In this document: positions 1 to 9,185 of the stretch, piece by piece
How positions within the stretch are numbered: the first letter of the stretch is position 1
Layout: each line of letters opens with the position of its first letter
Source: Cytidiella melzeri
Taxonomy: Eukaryota > Basidiomycota > Agaricomycetes > Polyporales > Irpicaceae
Length of the DNA stretch: 64,000 nucleotides
Direction: 5' to 3'
Assembly: GCA_022592445.1 (NCBI GenBank)
Contig: JABYQR010000044.1
Coordinates: forward strand, 124,001-188,000
The notes under the pieces: generated by a model
Databases searched by the model: none
Told to the model about the DNA's origin: nothing
Seen by the model: only the letters and a program-made list of their open reading frames with translations
Position numbers and translations under genes: made by a program

Positions 1-1
1 A

Positions 2-592
2 CTCGCAGACTGGGAAAAGCTGCAGAACGAAAGGGCGAAATTATACCTGTCGGCTAGCCCCCCACCAACACGTTTGTACGATCACTTCCCGGAGCCCGCC
101 TCTGCCATAGCTTTTGCGATGGAGTTTCATTGCCCAAGTATCCTCCCTGCCGCATTCTACGAGCTTGCTGCCGCTCCGACTGGGGACCCTTCAATACATT
201 GGGGCTTTCTGCATCATACAGATCTCCTCAGACTTATTGCTGGAAAGTCTGCCTTGGTGGCGCAATGGATGCCGACAGTCGGAAACATCGAGCGCAACGC
301 ATCCAGTGGTTATTTCTGTTCTAATCGTTTCCATCAAGGGTGTTTCTGCAGAAAGATTGCTGCGAACTGCATCATTGACACACTCCAAGATGCAGACGAC
401 AATGACCCTAGCACACCCCGAGTCGCAGACCCTCTCAGTTATTTGCGTCACTTCGATGTTGCCAAGAACCGTCAATCAGCTGGTTTTAGCTGCGACAAGA
501 CTGTAGAAGGAATCTCGAATTCTATCAAGTCTGAAGCGCAGCGAATTTGGGATCAGTTACCCGAGTACTTTCCCTACACGATCTCTAGTTAA
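2..592 (+). CDS. BTB/POZ domain protein, 3' part (5' end outside window)
   Basis: The frame is open from base 2 with no upstream stop, so the gene begins before the window and ends with TAA at 590-592. The visible ~196 residues carry the pattern common in the C-terminal half of agaricomycete BTB proteins: a PPPTRLYDHFPEP stretch, then a helical segment (SILPAAFYELA), then a segment resembling HWGFLHHTDLLRLIAGKSAL, followed by a Cys-rich stretch (CSNRFHQGCFC). The BTB fold itself would lie upstream. Such proteins are expanded in mushrooms and are mostly uncharacterised; some BTB proteins are adaptors for cullin-3 ligases, but nothing here shows that. A second BTB-like gene starts at 63860. Family call is from recollection of the motif pattern. 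Confidence 0.72.
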   Translation, partial: LADWEKLQNERAKLYLSASPPPTRLYDHFPEPASAIAFAMEFHCPSILPAAFYELAAAPTGDPSIHWGFLHHTDLLRLIAGKSALVAQWMPTVGNIERNASSGYFCSNRFHQGCFCRKIAANCIIDTLQDADDNDPSTPRVADPLSYLRHFDVAKNRQSAGFSCDKTVEGISNSIKSEAQRIWDQLPEYFPYTISS

Positions 593-1200
593 CCACTGAG
601 TCTTGACTCCACTTGTGACCGTTCACTCTTGTGCTCCTCTAAAGATTTGGGCTTCAATCGCTTAGTTTTTGGATTCGTTTGCAGTTATACCGATGTATGC
701 CTAGTCCAGGGTTGACAACTTCTGTTCAACTGTCCACGGTTTATTCACATGTACGACATGACGTTTCTTGTATTCTTGCTATCTCTATTTAGCAATGGGT
801 TTACGACCGTTGAATTTTCAAGCTGAGTCTACTCAGCTCGCAACCGACGGCCGTAGAGCCCAACCCAGTCACGCGGGCAACGGCTGTTTCTTCGCAGTGG
901 CTGCTACGTGGGCATATGAGCGCCCTTGTCAACAGCACGATCAACTCACACCGCGTGATCCTCAAATTCCCTCCCAGTCACTGCGGCTGGTGCATGGTAT
1001 CGGACTCGAAAGGTTGTGTTCCGCCGAGACAATGTTAGCTGTATCAGATCAGGGCAGACCGGAGGGAACCATCTGTTTGGGAAAACGTACAGAGATAGTC
1101 TCTGTTTCATATTGCGGGGGTTTAATTCTGCGTATCCAATATTCTCAAGAAAGCGATGAAGTAATACGATTACACTTAAAATCGATTTAGGACATCACCA
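593..1200. other. Intergenic, no supported gene
   Basis: Convergent gap between the BTB gene (+) and the thioredoxin gene (-). A 140-codon open frame at 768-1190 (+) has no recognisable domain and biased, non-protein-like composition; I do not call it a gene. Confidence 0.5.
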
Positions 1201-1866
1201 TCAGCTGAGGTACCAGAAAACAAAATAGGCCCCAAGAAGGAGGACAAAGGCCTTAGCTTGCGGGTCTAAGCCCGCCCAAAACCCAGGAGTGGTCGAGACT
1301 GGGTGAGATGAGGCAGAAGAGCTCCCACCCAGCGTGTGGCCTTTCCCGGAGAATGCTGCGCCGGAAGAGCCAGACGAATGTCTGCTTACAGCGCTTTCTA
1401 ACGCACTGCGAAAGCGTCCCTTTGTCAGTCGAGCGAGCCAATAAATACACATTGAGCGACTCACTTCCTATTAGCTCCCTTGACGGTGTCAATAACTCTA
1501 GAGTTTTTGATGAAGACAAAGGTGGGCCTTTGCAAGACCGTGCGTTCAGTAGTCTAGCTATCTGTCGTGGATGTGTTTGCTCACATCGCTTGTACTCGAT
1601 ATTGCGAAGCTACGTCCTTCACTGCTTCGACGTCGCATTTCAAAAAGTTGACATTGGTGAACTTTTTGGAGAGTGCCTCGAAGGTAGGTGCAATCATGTG
1701 GCATGGACCGCACCTATACCGTACGCATCAAGCGACTGCCTCTGGCCAGACAACCTGTTCTGACTGCGCACCATGTTGCATGGAAGTCAATGACCGATAG
1801 TTTGTCGCCAGCCTTTGAAAGAATTCCATTGAGCTGAGTCAACGAGGTAAGGGTTGTGATGCCCAT
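1201..1866 (-). CDS. Thioredoxin with C-terminal tail anchor
   Basis: Exons (read right to left) 1772-1866, 1585-1713, 1465-1527, 1201-1405 give 163 aa. The first intron (GTGCGC...TATAG, 58 nt) splits the codon for the active-site Trp, and splicing restores WCGPCHMIAPTF, the classical dithiol-disulfide motif. KCDVEAVKDVASQYRVQAMPTF supplies the cis-Pro loop. The thioredoxin fold ends near residue 103. A Ser/Gly-rich linker follows and the protein ends in a hydrophobic segment (AKAFVLLLGAYFVFWYLS) at the extreme C terminus, i.e. a predicted tail anchor. Family: thioredoxin reduces disulfides using thioredoxin reductase. Inference: a membrane-tethered form facing the cytosol, target membrane unknown. 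The start at 1866 gives the usual N terminus; it is divergent to H4 with about 275 bp between start codons. Confidence 0.9.
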
Positions 1867-1936
1867 GGTGGTCACAGAGGAAAAAGAGATGACCACGCCT
1901 CGGAAGTCGGGAGTCGGGACTAGGCGCCTGTGACTC

Positions 1937-1987
1937 ACGCGTTCCGCACGTGATCTTGATGGTTGGACCAAACACGACCACACGCGT
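1937..1987. promoter_or_regulatory. Two ACGCGT boxes in the thioredoxin/H4 divergent promoter
   Basis: ACGCGT occurs at 1937-1942 and 1982-1987, between the two start codons and upstream of histone H4. This hexamer is the MCB element bound by MBF at G1/S in yeasts. Histone transcription at S phase makes the assignment plausible, but it rests only on the hexamer. Confidence 0.4.
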
Positions 1988-2141
1988 CGGGCTGGTATAT
2001 TAGGCGTGTCTCGCGACCGAACTCAGCCACCACAGCCCTTCACCACCACCCACCACCATCGTCGCCTTCGCCTCCTTGTAGCAGCTCACCGCCTCACGAC
2101 CAACACACTTCTCACTCCCAACTTCTCAACCTTTGATAAAC

Positions 2142-2696
<555 letters not shown>

Positions 2697-2813
2697 TGAT
2701 ATGTATCTGAGTCTGAGTCTGAGACGATTGTGAGGGATTCGTGGTACTTAGGACATCTCCGGCTTGAGTAGTCCAAGTACGTCGTAACGAGGATATGTTC
2801 TATAGAACTCGGT

Positions 2814-3476
2814 CTACCAAGCCGTAATCACTTCCACTAATTCCGCTGCCAACCCACTATGTCCAAACTTCTTAGTTTGCGAATTCCAAGATGTGTGGAT
2901 ATCAATGAAACGAAGAGGCTCGTTTATACCCGGCTTGATGAATCCTTGGCAGTCTTTGAGACCTACTGTGTTAGCAGCGTCGCAGCCACTCCCGGTCCTA
3001 TGGTAGAAGGCATCAACATAAGACAAGTTCAGGTACGGAGGGCAAATGATGAGATGAGATGAGATGAGATGCAAGAAGCCAGCGCACCTCTTATAATCGT
3101 CGGTAGTCTTGTCCTTCGACAATTTCTCTTTAGTCAGGGCAGCCTTGAACGAAGAGGAAGTCTTCTGGAAGTTCGTCCCTTCCATCCAGTCGGTAATCAA
3201 CACGAACCCTTCCGTCTGCGTTTTCTGGCCATCTTTGACCTTTCCCTGCTTGAACTCATGGTGCCCCATGGGCAATCCAGCTACGACATCAGCGCGACGA
3301 TAGTCGTCGCTCAGCGCTTCGTACTTGTTCGTCGTGCCGTACACTTTCCACGCCTTGCTGTCTACCTTCCAAATCCCGATTGCCTCTCGACTACTCTTTC
3401 GCTCGGACGCCTTGAGAGTCTTCTTGACCTCTTTGTCATTGACCTTGTACGTGAAAACGAGGTCATCGTCAGCCAT
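2814..3476 (-). CDS. Unrecognised 190-aa protein, copy A
   Basis: Exons 3088-3476 and 2814-2997 (intron 2998-3087, 90 nt) give 190 aa. The start at 3474-3476 opens MADDDLVFTYKV, conserved with copies B and C. Visible features: a Trp-rich charged N-terminal half (SREAIGIWKVDSKAWKVYGT), a central FVLITDWMEGTNFQK, and a conserved C-terminal part (GCDAANTVGLKDCQGFIKPG, then LRFIDIHTSW). There is no signal peptide or membrane segment. The protein intron holds four GAGAT repeats (about 3051-3070). A probable 5'-UTR intron (GTAAGCC...CAG) lies just upstream of the ATG, followed further out by TATATA at 3643-3648. I do not recognise the family; conservation across three copies supports it as a real protein. 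Confidence 0.75.
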   Translation of the reverse strand: MADDDLVFTYKVNDKEVKKTLKASERKSSREAIGIWKVDSKAWKVYGTTNKYEALSDDYRRADVVAGLPMGHHEFKQGKVKDGQKTQTEGFVLITDWMEGTNFQKTSSSFKAALTKEKLSKDKTTDDYKRCAGFLHLISSHLIICPPYLNLSYVDAFYHRTGSGCDAANTVGLKDCQGFIKPGINEPLRFIDIHTSWNSQTKKFGHSGLAAELVEVITAW

Positions 3477-4165
3477 TGCGTAGTCGTGAACTGATATAAG
3501 GGTCAGTAAAGACAAGAGTATGCGCGGCGGAACAAAGCCTGGCTTACGTTTGGGGTGAAGTCGGTAGGATGTGTTGGTGGTGGCTACTGTTCACTGGAGT
3601 GTTCACCGTAGCCTGGGGGGTCTCGATGGTCGAATCCGGTCATATATAGAGAAGTGCAGAGACCATTCCTTCCCAAGCGTATGAACGGTCAGAATACAGT
3701 AGATTTGTCACGAGTGCACAGCCTAGGTCACCTTCGCGTCTTCTCGTCCTGGCGGCCGCGGTCAAGCCATAGCGTACGCGTGTAGCAGACCGGGGGTAAA
3801 TATCCAGGATTTGATTGGGAACATGCCAGCTCCTACATCGAAGAACGGCAGAATGCCCCGGGACTATACAATACGCAGGTCATTCCAGCGTCTCCAGATG
3901 AATGACATGCCACTTACCAACATCTAGCTTGATACGATCACTGATATTCTGGATTTGAAGCAGAAGACGACGAACGGCTTAGAATTGACCGCACCTATTG
4001 TCAGGGATTCGTGGTGCTTAGGACATCTCCGGCTTGAGTAGTCCAAGTACGTCGTAGCAGTAGCGGCCTGGATAACATCTACACGGATGTGAAAATAATG
4101 GATTTGCAACGAGGCACATCAGTGTGGCCCTCGTGCGCACGAGGATATGTTCTAAAGAACTCGTT

Positions 4166-4823
4166 CTACCAAGCCGTAATCACATCCACTAATTCCGCTG
4201 CCAACCCACTATGTCCAAACTTGCTAGTTTGCGGGTTCCAAGATGTGTGGATGTCAATGAAACGCAAAGGCTCGTTTATACCCGGTTTGATGAAACCTTG
4301 GCAGTCTTTAAGACCCACTGTGTTAGCAGCGTCGCAGCCACTTTTGGTCCTATGGTGCAAGGCATCAACATGAGACGAGTTCGGGCACGGAGGACAAATG
4401 ATGAGATGAGATGAGATGCAAGAAGCCAGCGCACCTCTTGTAATCATTGGTAGTCTTGTCCTTCGACAATTTCTCTTTAGTCAAGGCAGCCTTGAACGAA
4501 GAGGAAGTCTTCTGGAAATTCGTCCCTTCCATCCATTGGGTGATCAACACAAACCCTTGCGTCTCCGCTTTCTTGCCATCTTTGACTTTGCCCTGCTGGA
4601 ACGAAGGATCCCCCATCGGCAGCCCGGCTGCGACAGCAGCGCGACGATAGTCGTCGCTCAGCGCTTGATACTTGTTCGTCGTGCCGTACACTTTCCACGC
4701 CTTGCTGTCTACCTTCCAAATCCCGATTGCCTCTCGACTACTCTTTCGCTCGGACGCCTTGAGAGTCTTTTTGATCTCTTTGTCCTTGACCTTGTACGTG
4801 AAGACGAGGTCATCGTCAGCCAT
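4166..4823 (-). CDS. Unrecognised 190-aa protein, copy B
   Basis: Exons 4435-4823 and 4166-4349, identical in length to copy A (389 and 184 nt), encoding 190 aa. The intron (4350-4434) is 85 nt and has three GAGAT repeats instead of four, which explains the 5-nt difference from copy A by slippage. The protein differs at scattered positions (for example DPSFQQGKVKDG in place of HHEFKQGKVKDG and THWMEG-like substitutions around the central WMEGTNFQK motif), but exon phases, leader intron and promoter match. Both frames are intact, so copy B is not a pseudogene. Function unknown. Confidence 0.75.
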
Positions 4824-5459
4824 TGCGTAGTTGTGGACTGATATAAGGCACAGTAAGGACAAGAGTATGCGCGGCGGAACAAAGCCTGGCTTACGTTTGG
4901 GGTGAAGCCGGTAGGATGTGTTGGTGGTGGCTACTGTTCACTGGAGTGTTCACCGTAGCCTGGAGGGTCTCGACGGTCGGATCCGGTCATATATAGAGAA
5001 GTGCAGAGACCATTCCTTCCCAAGCGCATGAACGGTCAGAATACAGTAGATTTGTCACGAGTGGACAGCCTAGGTCACCTGGTCCTGGCGGTCAAGTCAT
5101 AGCGTGTAGCAGACTGGCGGTATATGTCCAGGTTTTGATCGGAAACATGCCAGCTCCTACGTTGAAGAACGGCAGAATGCCCCGGGACTATACAATTCGC
5201 AGGTCATTCCAGCGTCTCCAGATGAACGACATGCCACTTACCACCGTCTGGCTTGTTATGATCACTGATATTCTGGATTTGAAGCACAGCGCCCGCGGGG
5301 TAGATCCATTCCTCAGCCTAAACGGGAGCTGCGCACAGTGCACGAGTTCAAAGGACCACAGGGTACAAGCACAATACTTTCCAAGCTAGTTCCTACTTCT
5401 TCCGTAGTACGTCAACCCAGCAATCCCAATACTACATCGATGGAAAGACCATTTCCGAC

Positions 5460-5867
5460 TCAAGCAGCCAACCCTGTCTTGTGGAAGTGCTCCTCTGGGA
5501 CAGAGAGGAGAATCCACTTGCGGCCGTCGTGCTCGTAAATGGGGTGCACAGCGCCAGACAGCCCGTCCTTCATGATGTACGCCTCTAACTCTGAGCTAAT
5601 AACAAACGTCGAGTCAGAATCTGCAGAGTTACATGAGAACAATGCGTACACTTTGTCGAGTTCAGAGACATCTCCTGGAGTTACCGATTTGCGGAAGTAA
5701 CGGGTGTGCTATATTGGATTGTGGTGAGTGTGCTGAGACGTTACGATGCATCAGGAGAAATCATATACAGTGCTGCCATCTTTGAGCTTCACTTCTTCAA
5801 ACCCGCCAAACCTCTCATCGGTACGGACGAGTTCAAAGTCTTGGTGCGAGTAGTCAACGTCGGCCAT
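5460..5867 (-). CDS. Unrecognised 115-aa protein, copy 1
   Basis: Exons 5769-5867 (33 codons exactly) and 5460-5708 give 115 aa starting MADVDYSHQDFELVRTDERF. The intron (5709-5768) begins GTATAT and ends TATAG. The second half contains CNSADSDSTFVISSELEAYI, GLSGAVHPIYEH and KWILLSVPEEHFHKTG. The protein is small, acidic, without signal peptide or transmembrane segment; I recognise no domain. It lies between copies B and C of the 190-aa gene on the same strand. A long TATA run lies about 45 bp upstream of the ATG. Confidence 0.7.
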
Positions 5868-5907
5868 GGTGGAATGTGTGAAGGAGCGAGATTGTGAATG
5901 GTAGGGT

Positions 5908-5920
5908 CTATATATATATA
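5908..5920 (-). promoter_or_regulatory. TATA-type element of 115-aa gene copy 1
   Basis: An alternating TA run of about 13 bp sits 41-53 bp upstream of the start codon at 5867 on the minus strand. Comparable TATATA elements precede copy A (3643-3648), copy B (about 4990) and copy C (TATATA near 7009-7014) of the 190-aa gene, after allowing for the 5'-UTR intron. Confidence 0.5.
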
Positions 5921-6167
5921 CTCGCTGTGTTAGGCGCTGTACAGGGTAATCATGGGGGAGTCCAAATTAGGTAATAAATAGAGAGTTGGGTAGTTGACCA
6001 AGTACGCACGCGTGACGAGCCTTGGGAGCGCGGGGCTATACATGCATGACTCTGATTCACTCAGAATTGCAAGTTACGCACTCGTGGAACCTTTTTTTGG
6101 CTGTCATTCGGCCCTCGTGCGAACGATTTACATTCTTACTAGATACTTTGCGGATGTTAAATCTTTG

Positions 6168-6845
6168 CTACTTTTCCCCCCATTTCGTGATCACCTCCAC
6201 TAATTCCGCTGCCTTGCCACTAAATCCAAACACATTGAGTACTGGGTCCCAAGACGTGTGAATGTCAATGAAACGAAGAGGCTCGTATATACCCGGCTTG
6301 ACGAATCCTTGCGGGTCTCTCAGCCCCACTTTATTGGCAGCGTCGCAACCGCCTTTGGTCCTATGACGGAGAACATCATAACGAGGCGTGAGTTTAGTTG
6401 TAGTCACAGCTGAGGGGAAAACGCGCTCTTGCGAGATACGAAATAAACAGTGAGCTCACCTCTTATAATCATTAGTGGTCGTGTCCTTCGACAACTTCTC
6501 TTTAGCCAAGGCAGCCTCGAACGAAGAGGCACTTTTCTGAAAATTCGTCCCTTCCATCCACTGAGTTATCAAGATGAACCCCTGCGTCTCCGTTTTGTTG
6601 CCGACTTTGACGGTTCCCAACTGGAACGAAGGATTGCCCATGGGAAGCCCAGCTGCGACATCAGCGCGACGGTAGTCGTCGCTCAGCGCTTGGTACTGTT
6701 TCGTCGTCCCATAGACTTTCCACGCCTTGCTGTTTACCTTCCAAATCCCGATTGCCTCTCGACTATTGTACCGCTCGGAACCTTTGAGGGTCGTTTTGAT
6801 TTCCTTGCCCCCACTCGTGTAGGTGAAGACGACGTCGTCGGCCAT
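6168..6845 (-). CDS. Unrecognised 190-aa family, copy C (192 aa)
   Basis: Exons 6460-6845 and 6168-6360 (intron 6361-6459, 99 nt) give 192 aa. The protein is clearly homologous to copies A and B (SREAIGIWKVNSKAWKVYGT, FILITQWMEGTNFQK, GCDAANKVGLRDPQGFVKPG, RFIDIHTSWD) but more diverged, with a different segment after residue 10 (TSGGKEIKTTLKG) and a C terminus extended to VITKWGEK. It shares the intron position and the 5'-UTR intron immediately upstream of the ATG. It lies between the two copies of the 115-aa gene. Function unknown. Confidence 0.74.
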
Positions 6846-7463
6846 TGTGCACTTGTGAACCTAACATAAAAGATGGTAAGGGCAAGAAACTACGCAGCGA
6901 AACCAAGCGTGACTCACGTTTAGGATGAAAATTTGAGTGTGTATCGGTGGTGGTTACTGTGAACTCGGATGGTCACGATAGCCTGAATGAGCTCGACGTG
7001 GACCTAGTTATATACAATTCAATGATCACTTCCTCAGCATATGAACGGACACCAGGCTCGTCACGAGTGCACAACCTACCCCACCAGCGGTCAAGTATTA
7101 CGCATGAGGCCTAATTTCCCAGCGTACAGGCGGTGTCCAAGTTTGATCGGGGACATGCTAACTTCAATTACGGTAGGAGAGTAGTAGAATGCACCAGGAC
7201 TATACAATGCACGGATCAGTCCAGTGACTCGATAGAATCGCGCGCCACTCACCACTGCTCGCTTTAAACAATTCACTGATATGCTGAATATCTGCGTACC
7301 ATCTATTTCCTGTTCTGACTCAAAACGGGAGCGGCATTTAGCAGATGACTGTTCACGAGTTCAGCGGACAAAGATACAGACACAATAGTTTTCAAGCTGG
7401 GTACTCTTCCATACATCAACCCGATGATTCCAAATTTACATTGGTGGTAAGACCATTTCCGAC

Positions 7464-7874
7464 TCAAGCAGCTAACCCTGTCTTGTGGAAGTGCTCCTCT
7501 GGGACAGAGAGGAGGATCCACTTGCGGCCGCCGTGCTCGTAAATGGGGTGCACAGCGCCAGACAGCCCGTCTTTCATGATGTATGCCTCTAATTCCGAGC
7601 TGATAACAAACGTCGAGTTAAAATCTGCAGAGTTATATGAGAACAATGCGTACACTTTGTCGAGTTCAGAGACATCTCCTGGAGTCACGGCTTTGCGGAA
7701 GAAACGGGTGTGCTAAATTCACATTGGCTGGTGTGGGTGTTCTAGGACGGTGCAGTATCAGAAGAAACCACTCACCGTGCTGCCATCTTTGAGCTTCACT
7801 TCTTCAAATCCACCAAACCTCTTATCGGTACGGACGATTTCAAAGTCTTGATGCGAGTAGTCAACGTCGGTCAT
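7464..7874 (-). CDS. Unrecognised 115-aa protein, copy 2
   Basis: Exons 7776-7874 and 7464-7712, identical in length to copy 1, encode 115 aa starting MTDVDYSHQDFEIVRTDKRF. The intron (7713-7775) is GTGAGT...TTTAG. The last ~80 residues are almost the same as in copy 1 (STFVISSELEAYIMKDGLSG, KWILLSVPEEHFHKTGLAA). Flanking sequence, including about 20 bp past the stop codon, is also shared, showing duplication at the DNA level. No recognisable domain. Confidence 0.7.
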
Positions 7875-8135
7875 GGTAGAATATGCGTAGGATTGTGATG
7901 GGGGATGAACTGTACGTGACGGACCAAGTACTTATATGCTTGCTGTATTAGGCGCAGACGGTCACGCGGAGTCTGAACAGTGGCGCTAGCATTTTGAGCG
8001 GAGTGTATAATTCAGAATGTTCACGGACAACCATGACTCCAGCTCTGAGCTGCGGGGATTCACCTCGAACTGTTGCCTACACTCTCTGGTCTTTATTTCT
8101 CTCCTGCAGACCTCTTACTCTCTCCCAAACCTCAG

Positions 8136-8744
8136 ATGGGAAAACGTCAAGTAGCTGCGGCAGCTCAGCCGACTGAAGCTGTTTCCCTCGTGCTACCCCC
8201 ATCCCTTTACCTCGGCCCATGCTCTGCAGCCTCGAACAAGGCCTTTATTTCTGCCAACGACATCACTCATGTCCTGAGCATCGGCTCAACTCCCTCCAAG
8301 AAGGTCGAAGGTGTACAGTACCACCGGCTTTCTCTCAACGATTCACCTGACTCGTCGATCTCCAAAGTCAGCGACGAGGCATGCAAAATCATAGACGGTG
8401 TCATCGGTGCAAAGTCAAAGGGCAAAGGCAGGATCCTTGTGCACTGCTCTGCAGGCATCTCACGGTCGCCTACTCTTGTTGTCGCGTACCTCATGAGGTC
8501 GCGCAACATGTCCCTCAAAGCTGCACTTGCTCAGGTGGTGAAGGCGAGATCGCAGGTCTCGCCTAACTCTGGTTTCCTGCAGCAACTGAAGCGTCTGGAG
8601 GAAGAGCTGTATGGTCATGTCACGTTGGATGTCGACGAGCTGCCAAAGCGGGAGAAAGACCGCTTGGCGTTGTTCGAGGAGGAGGAACCCGAGGAGAATG
8701 TGGAAAAAGAGGATAGTCCTAAAGCCGTGGAACTCAGTAGCTAG
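8136..8744 (+). CDS. Dual-specificity protein phosphatase
   Basis: Single exon, 202 aa from the first in-frame ATG at 8136. The active-site signature HCSAGISRSP (HCxxGxxRS) follows the predicted beta strand RILVHC at about residue 108, and the upstream YHRLSLNDSP supplies the general-acid Asp region (DSPDSSI). Known role of the family: cysteine-dependent removal of phosphate from Tyr and Ser/Thr. The C-terminal ~30 residues are acidic (LFEEEEPEENVEKED), unlike most minimal DUSPs. No targeting signal is visible. The substrate cannot be inferred; it could also act on a non-protein phosphate. Confidence 0.9.
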   Translation: MGKRQVAAAAQPTEAVSLVLPPSLYLGPCSAASNKAFISANDITHVLSIGSTPSKKVEGVQYHRLSLNDSPDSSISKVSDEACKIIDGVIGAKSKGKGRILVHCSAGISRSPTLVVAYLMRSRNMSLKAALAQVVKARSQVSPNSGFLQQLKRLEEELYGHVTLDVDELPKREKDRLALFEEEEPEENVEKEDSPKAVELSS

Positions 8745-9185
8745 TTCTTCTGCTCCCTCACTCTATGACAGCTTCGCTTTGCAATGCTCTGTCATCACCC
8801 GATTGTATGCTCTCTAGTCTGACTCGTTCTCAATGCCCGACATCTCTCTTAATAGTGTAACATGCATAATACTTCTAAAGTACCATGGAAGATTGTCCTC
8901 ACCTTTTGAGTACATGTAGCTTTATCCTCGTGCAAAGATTCCTGCCTTGACTTCTGTGCTTCGAGCTAGAGACGCGTCTGTGGCTGTTGGCGCTTACCAC
9001 GGTATCACGCGTCACAGTCGCGTTCGGTCTTCATTGTCTTTCACTTCGAGCATCCTTCCCCTGCCTACCTCTTACTCTTTCCAAACGACCTCTAGCTGTA
9101 ACTTGCCTCGAGATACGACATTATATGAACTGAACGATTGTCCTCACTTCTGGTTAGCTAGAAAGCGCTTCTGTCGCAGGCGACC
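8745..9185. other. Intergenic / promoter region of POM152
   Basis: No gene supported. At 9003-9025 there is a motif built from CACGCG and GTCAC/GTCGCG blocks, similar to ones found in other promoters of this window (see findings). Confidence 0.5.

Larger units (their letters stand above)
2733..5290. repeat. Tandem duplication carrying copies A and B of the 190-aa gene
   Basis: Blocks of near-identical sequence recur about 1.3 kb apart: downstream flank (from about 2733 and 4003), coding region, 5' leader, promoter (TATATA at 3643 and about 4990) and a further upstream segment (about 3800-3960 and 5130-5290). Copy B's downstream flank has roughly 75 bp of extra sequence (about 4059-4140) that is absent at 2789-2795. 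The unit therefore includes promoter and terminator, so each copy can be expressed on its own. Copy C (6168-6845) is a more diverged relative with similar flanks. Confidence 0.85.

Noticed and set aside
768..1190. 140-codon open frame
   Set aside because: No domain, non-ATG first codon in the longest version, and no intron or homologue evidence.
3048..3072. CRISPR-like or functional repeat in GAGAT units
   Set aside because: Simple pentanucleotide slippage inside an intron (four units in copy A, three in copy B).
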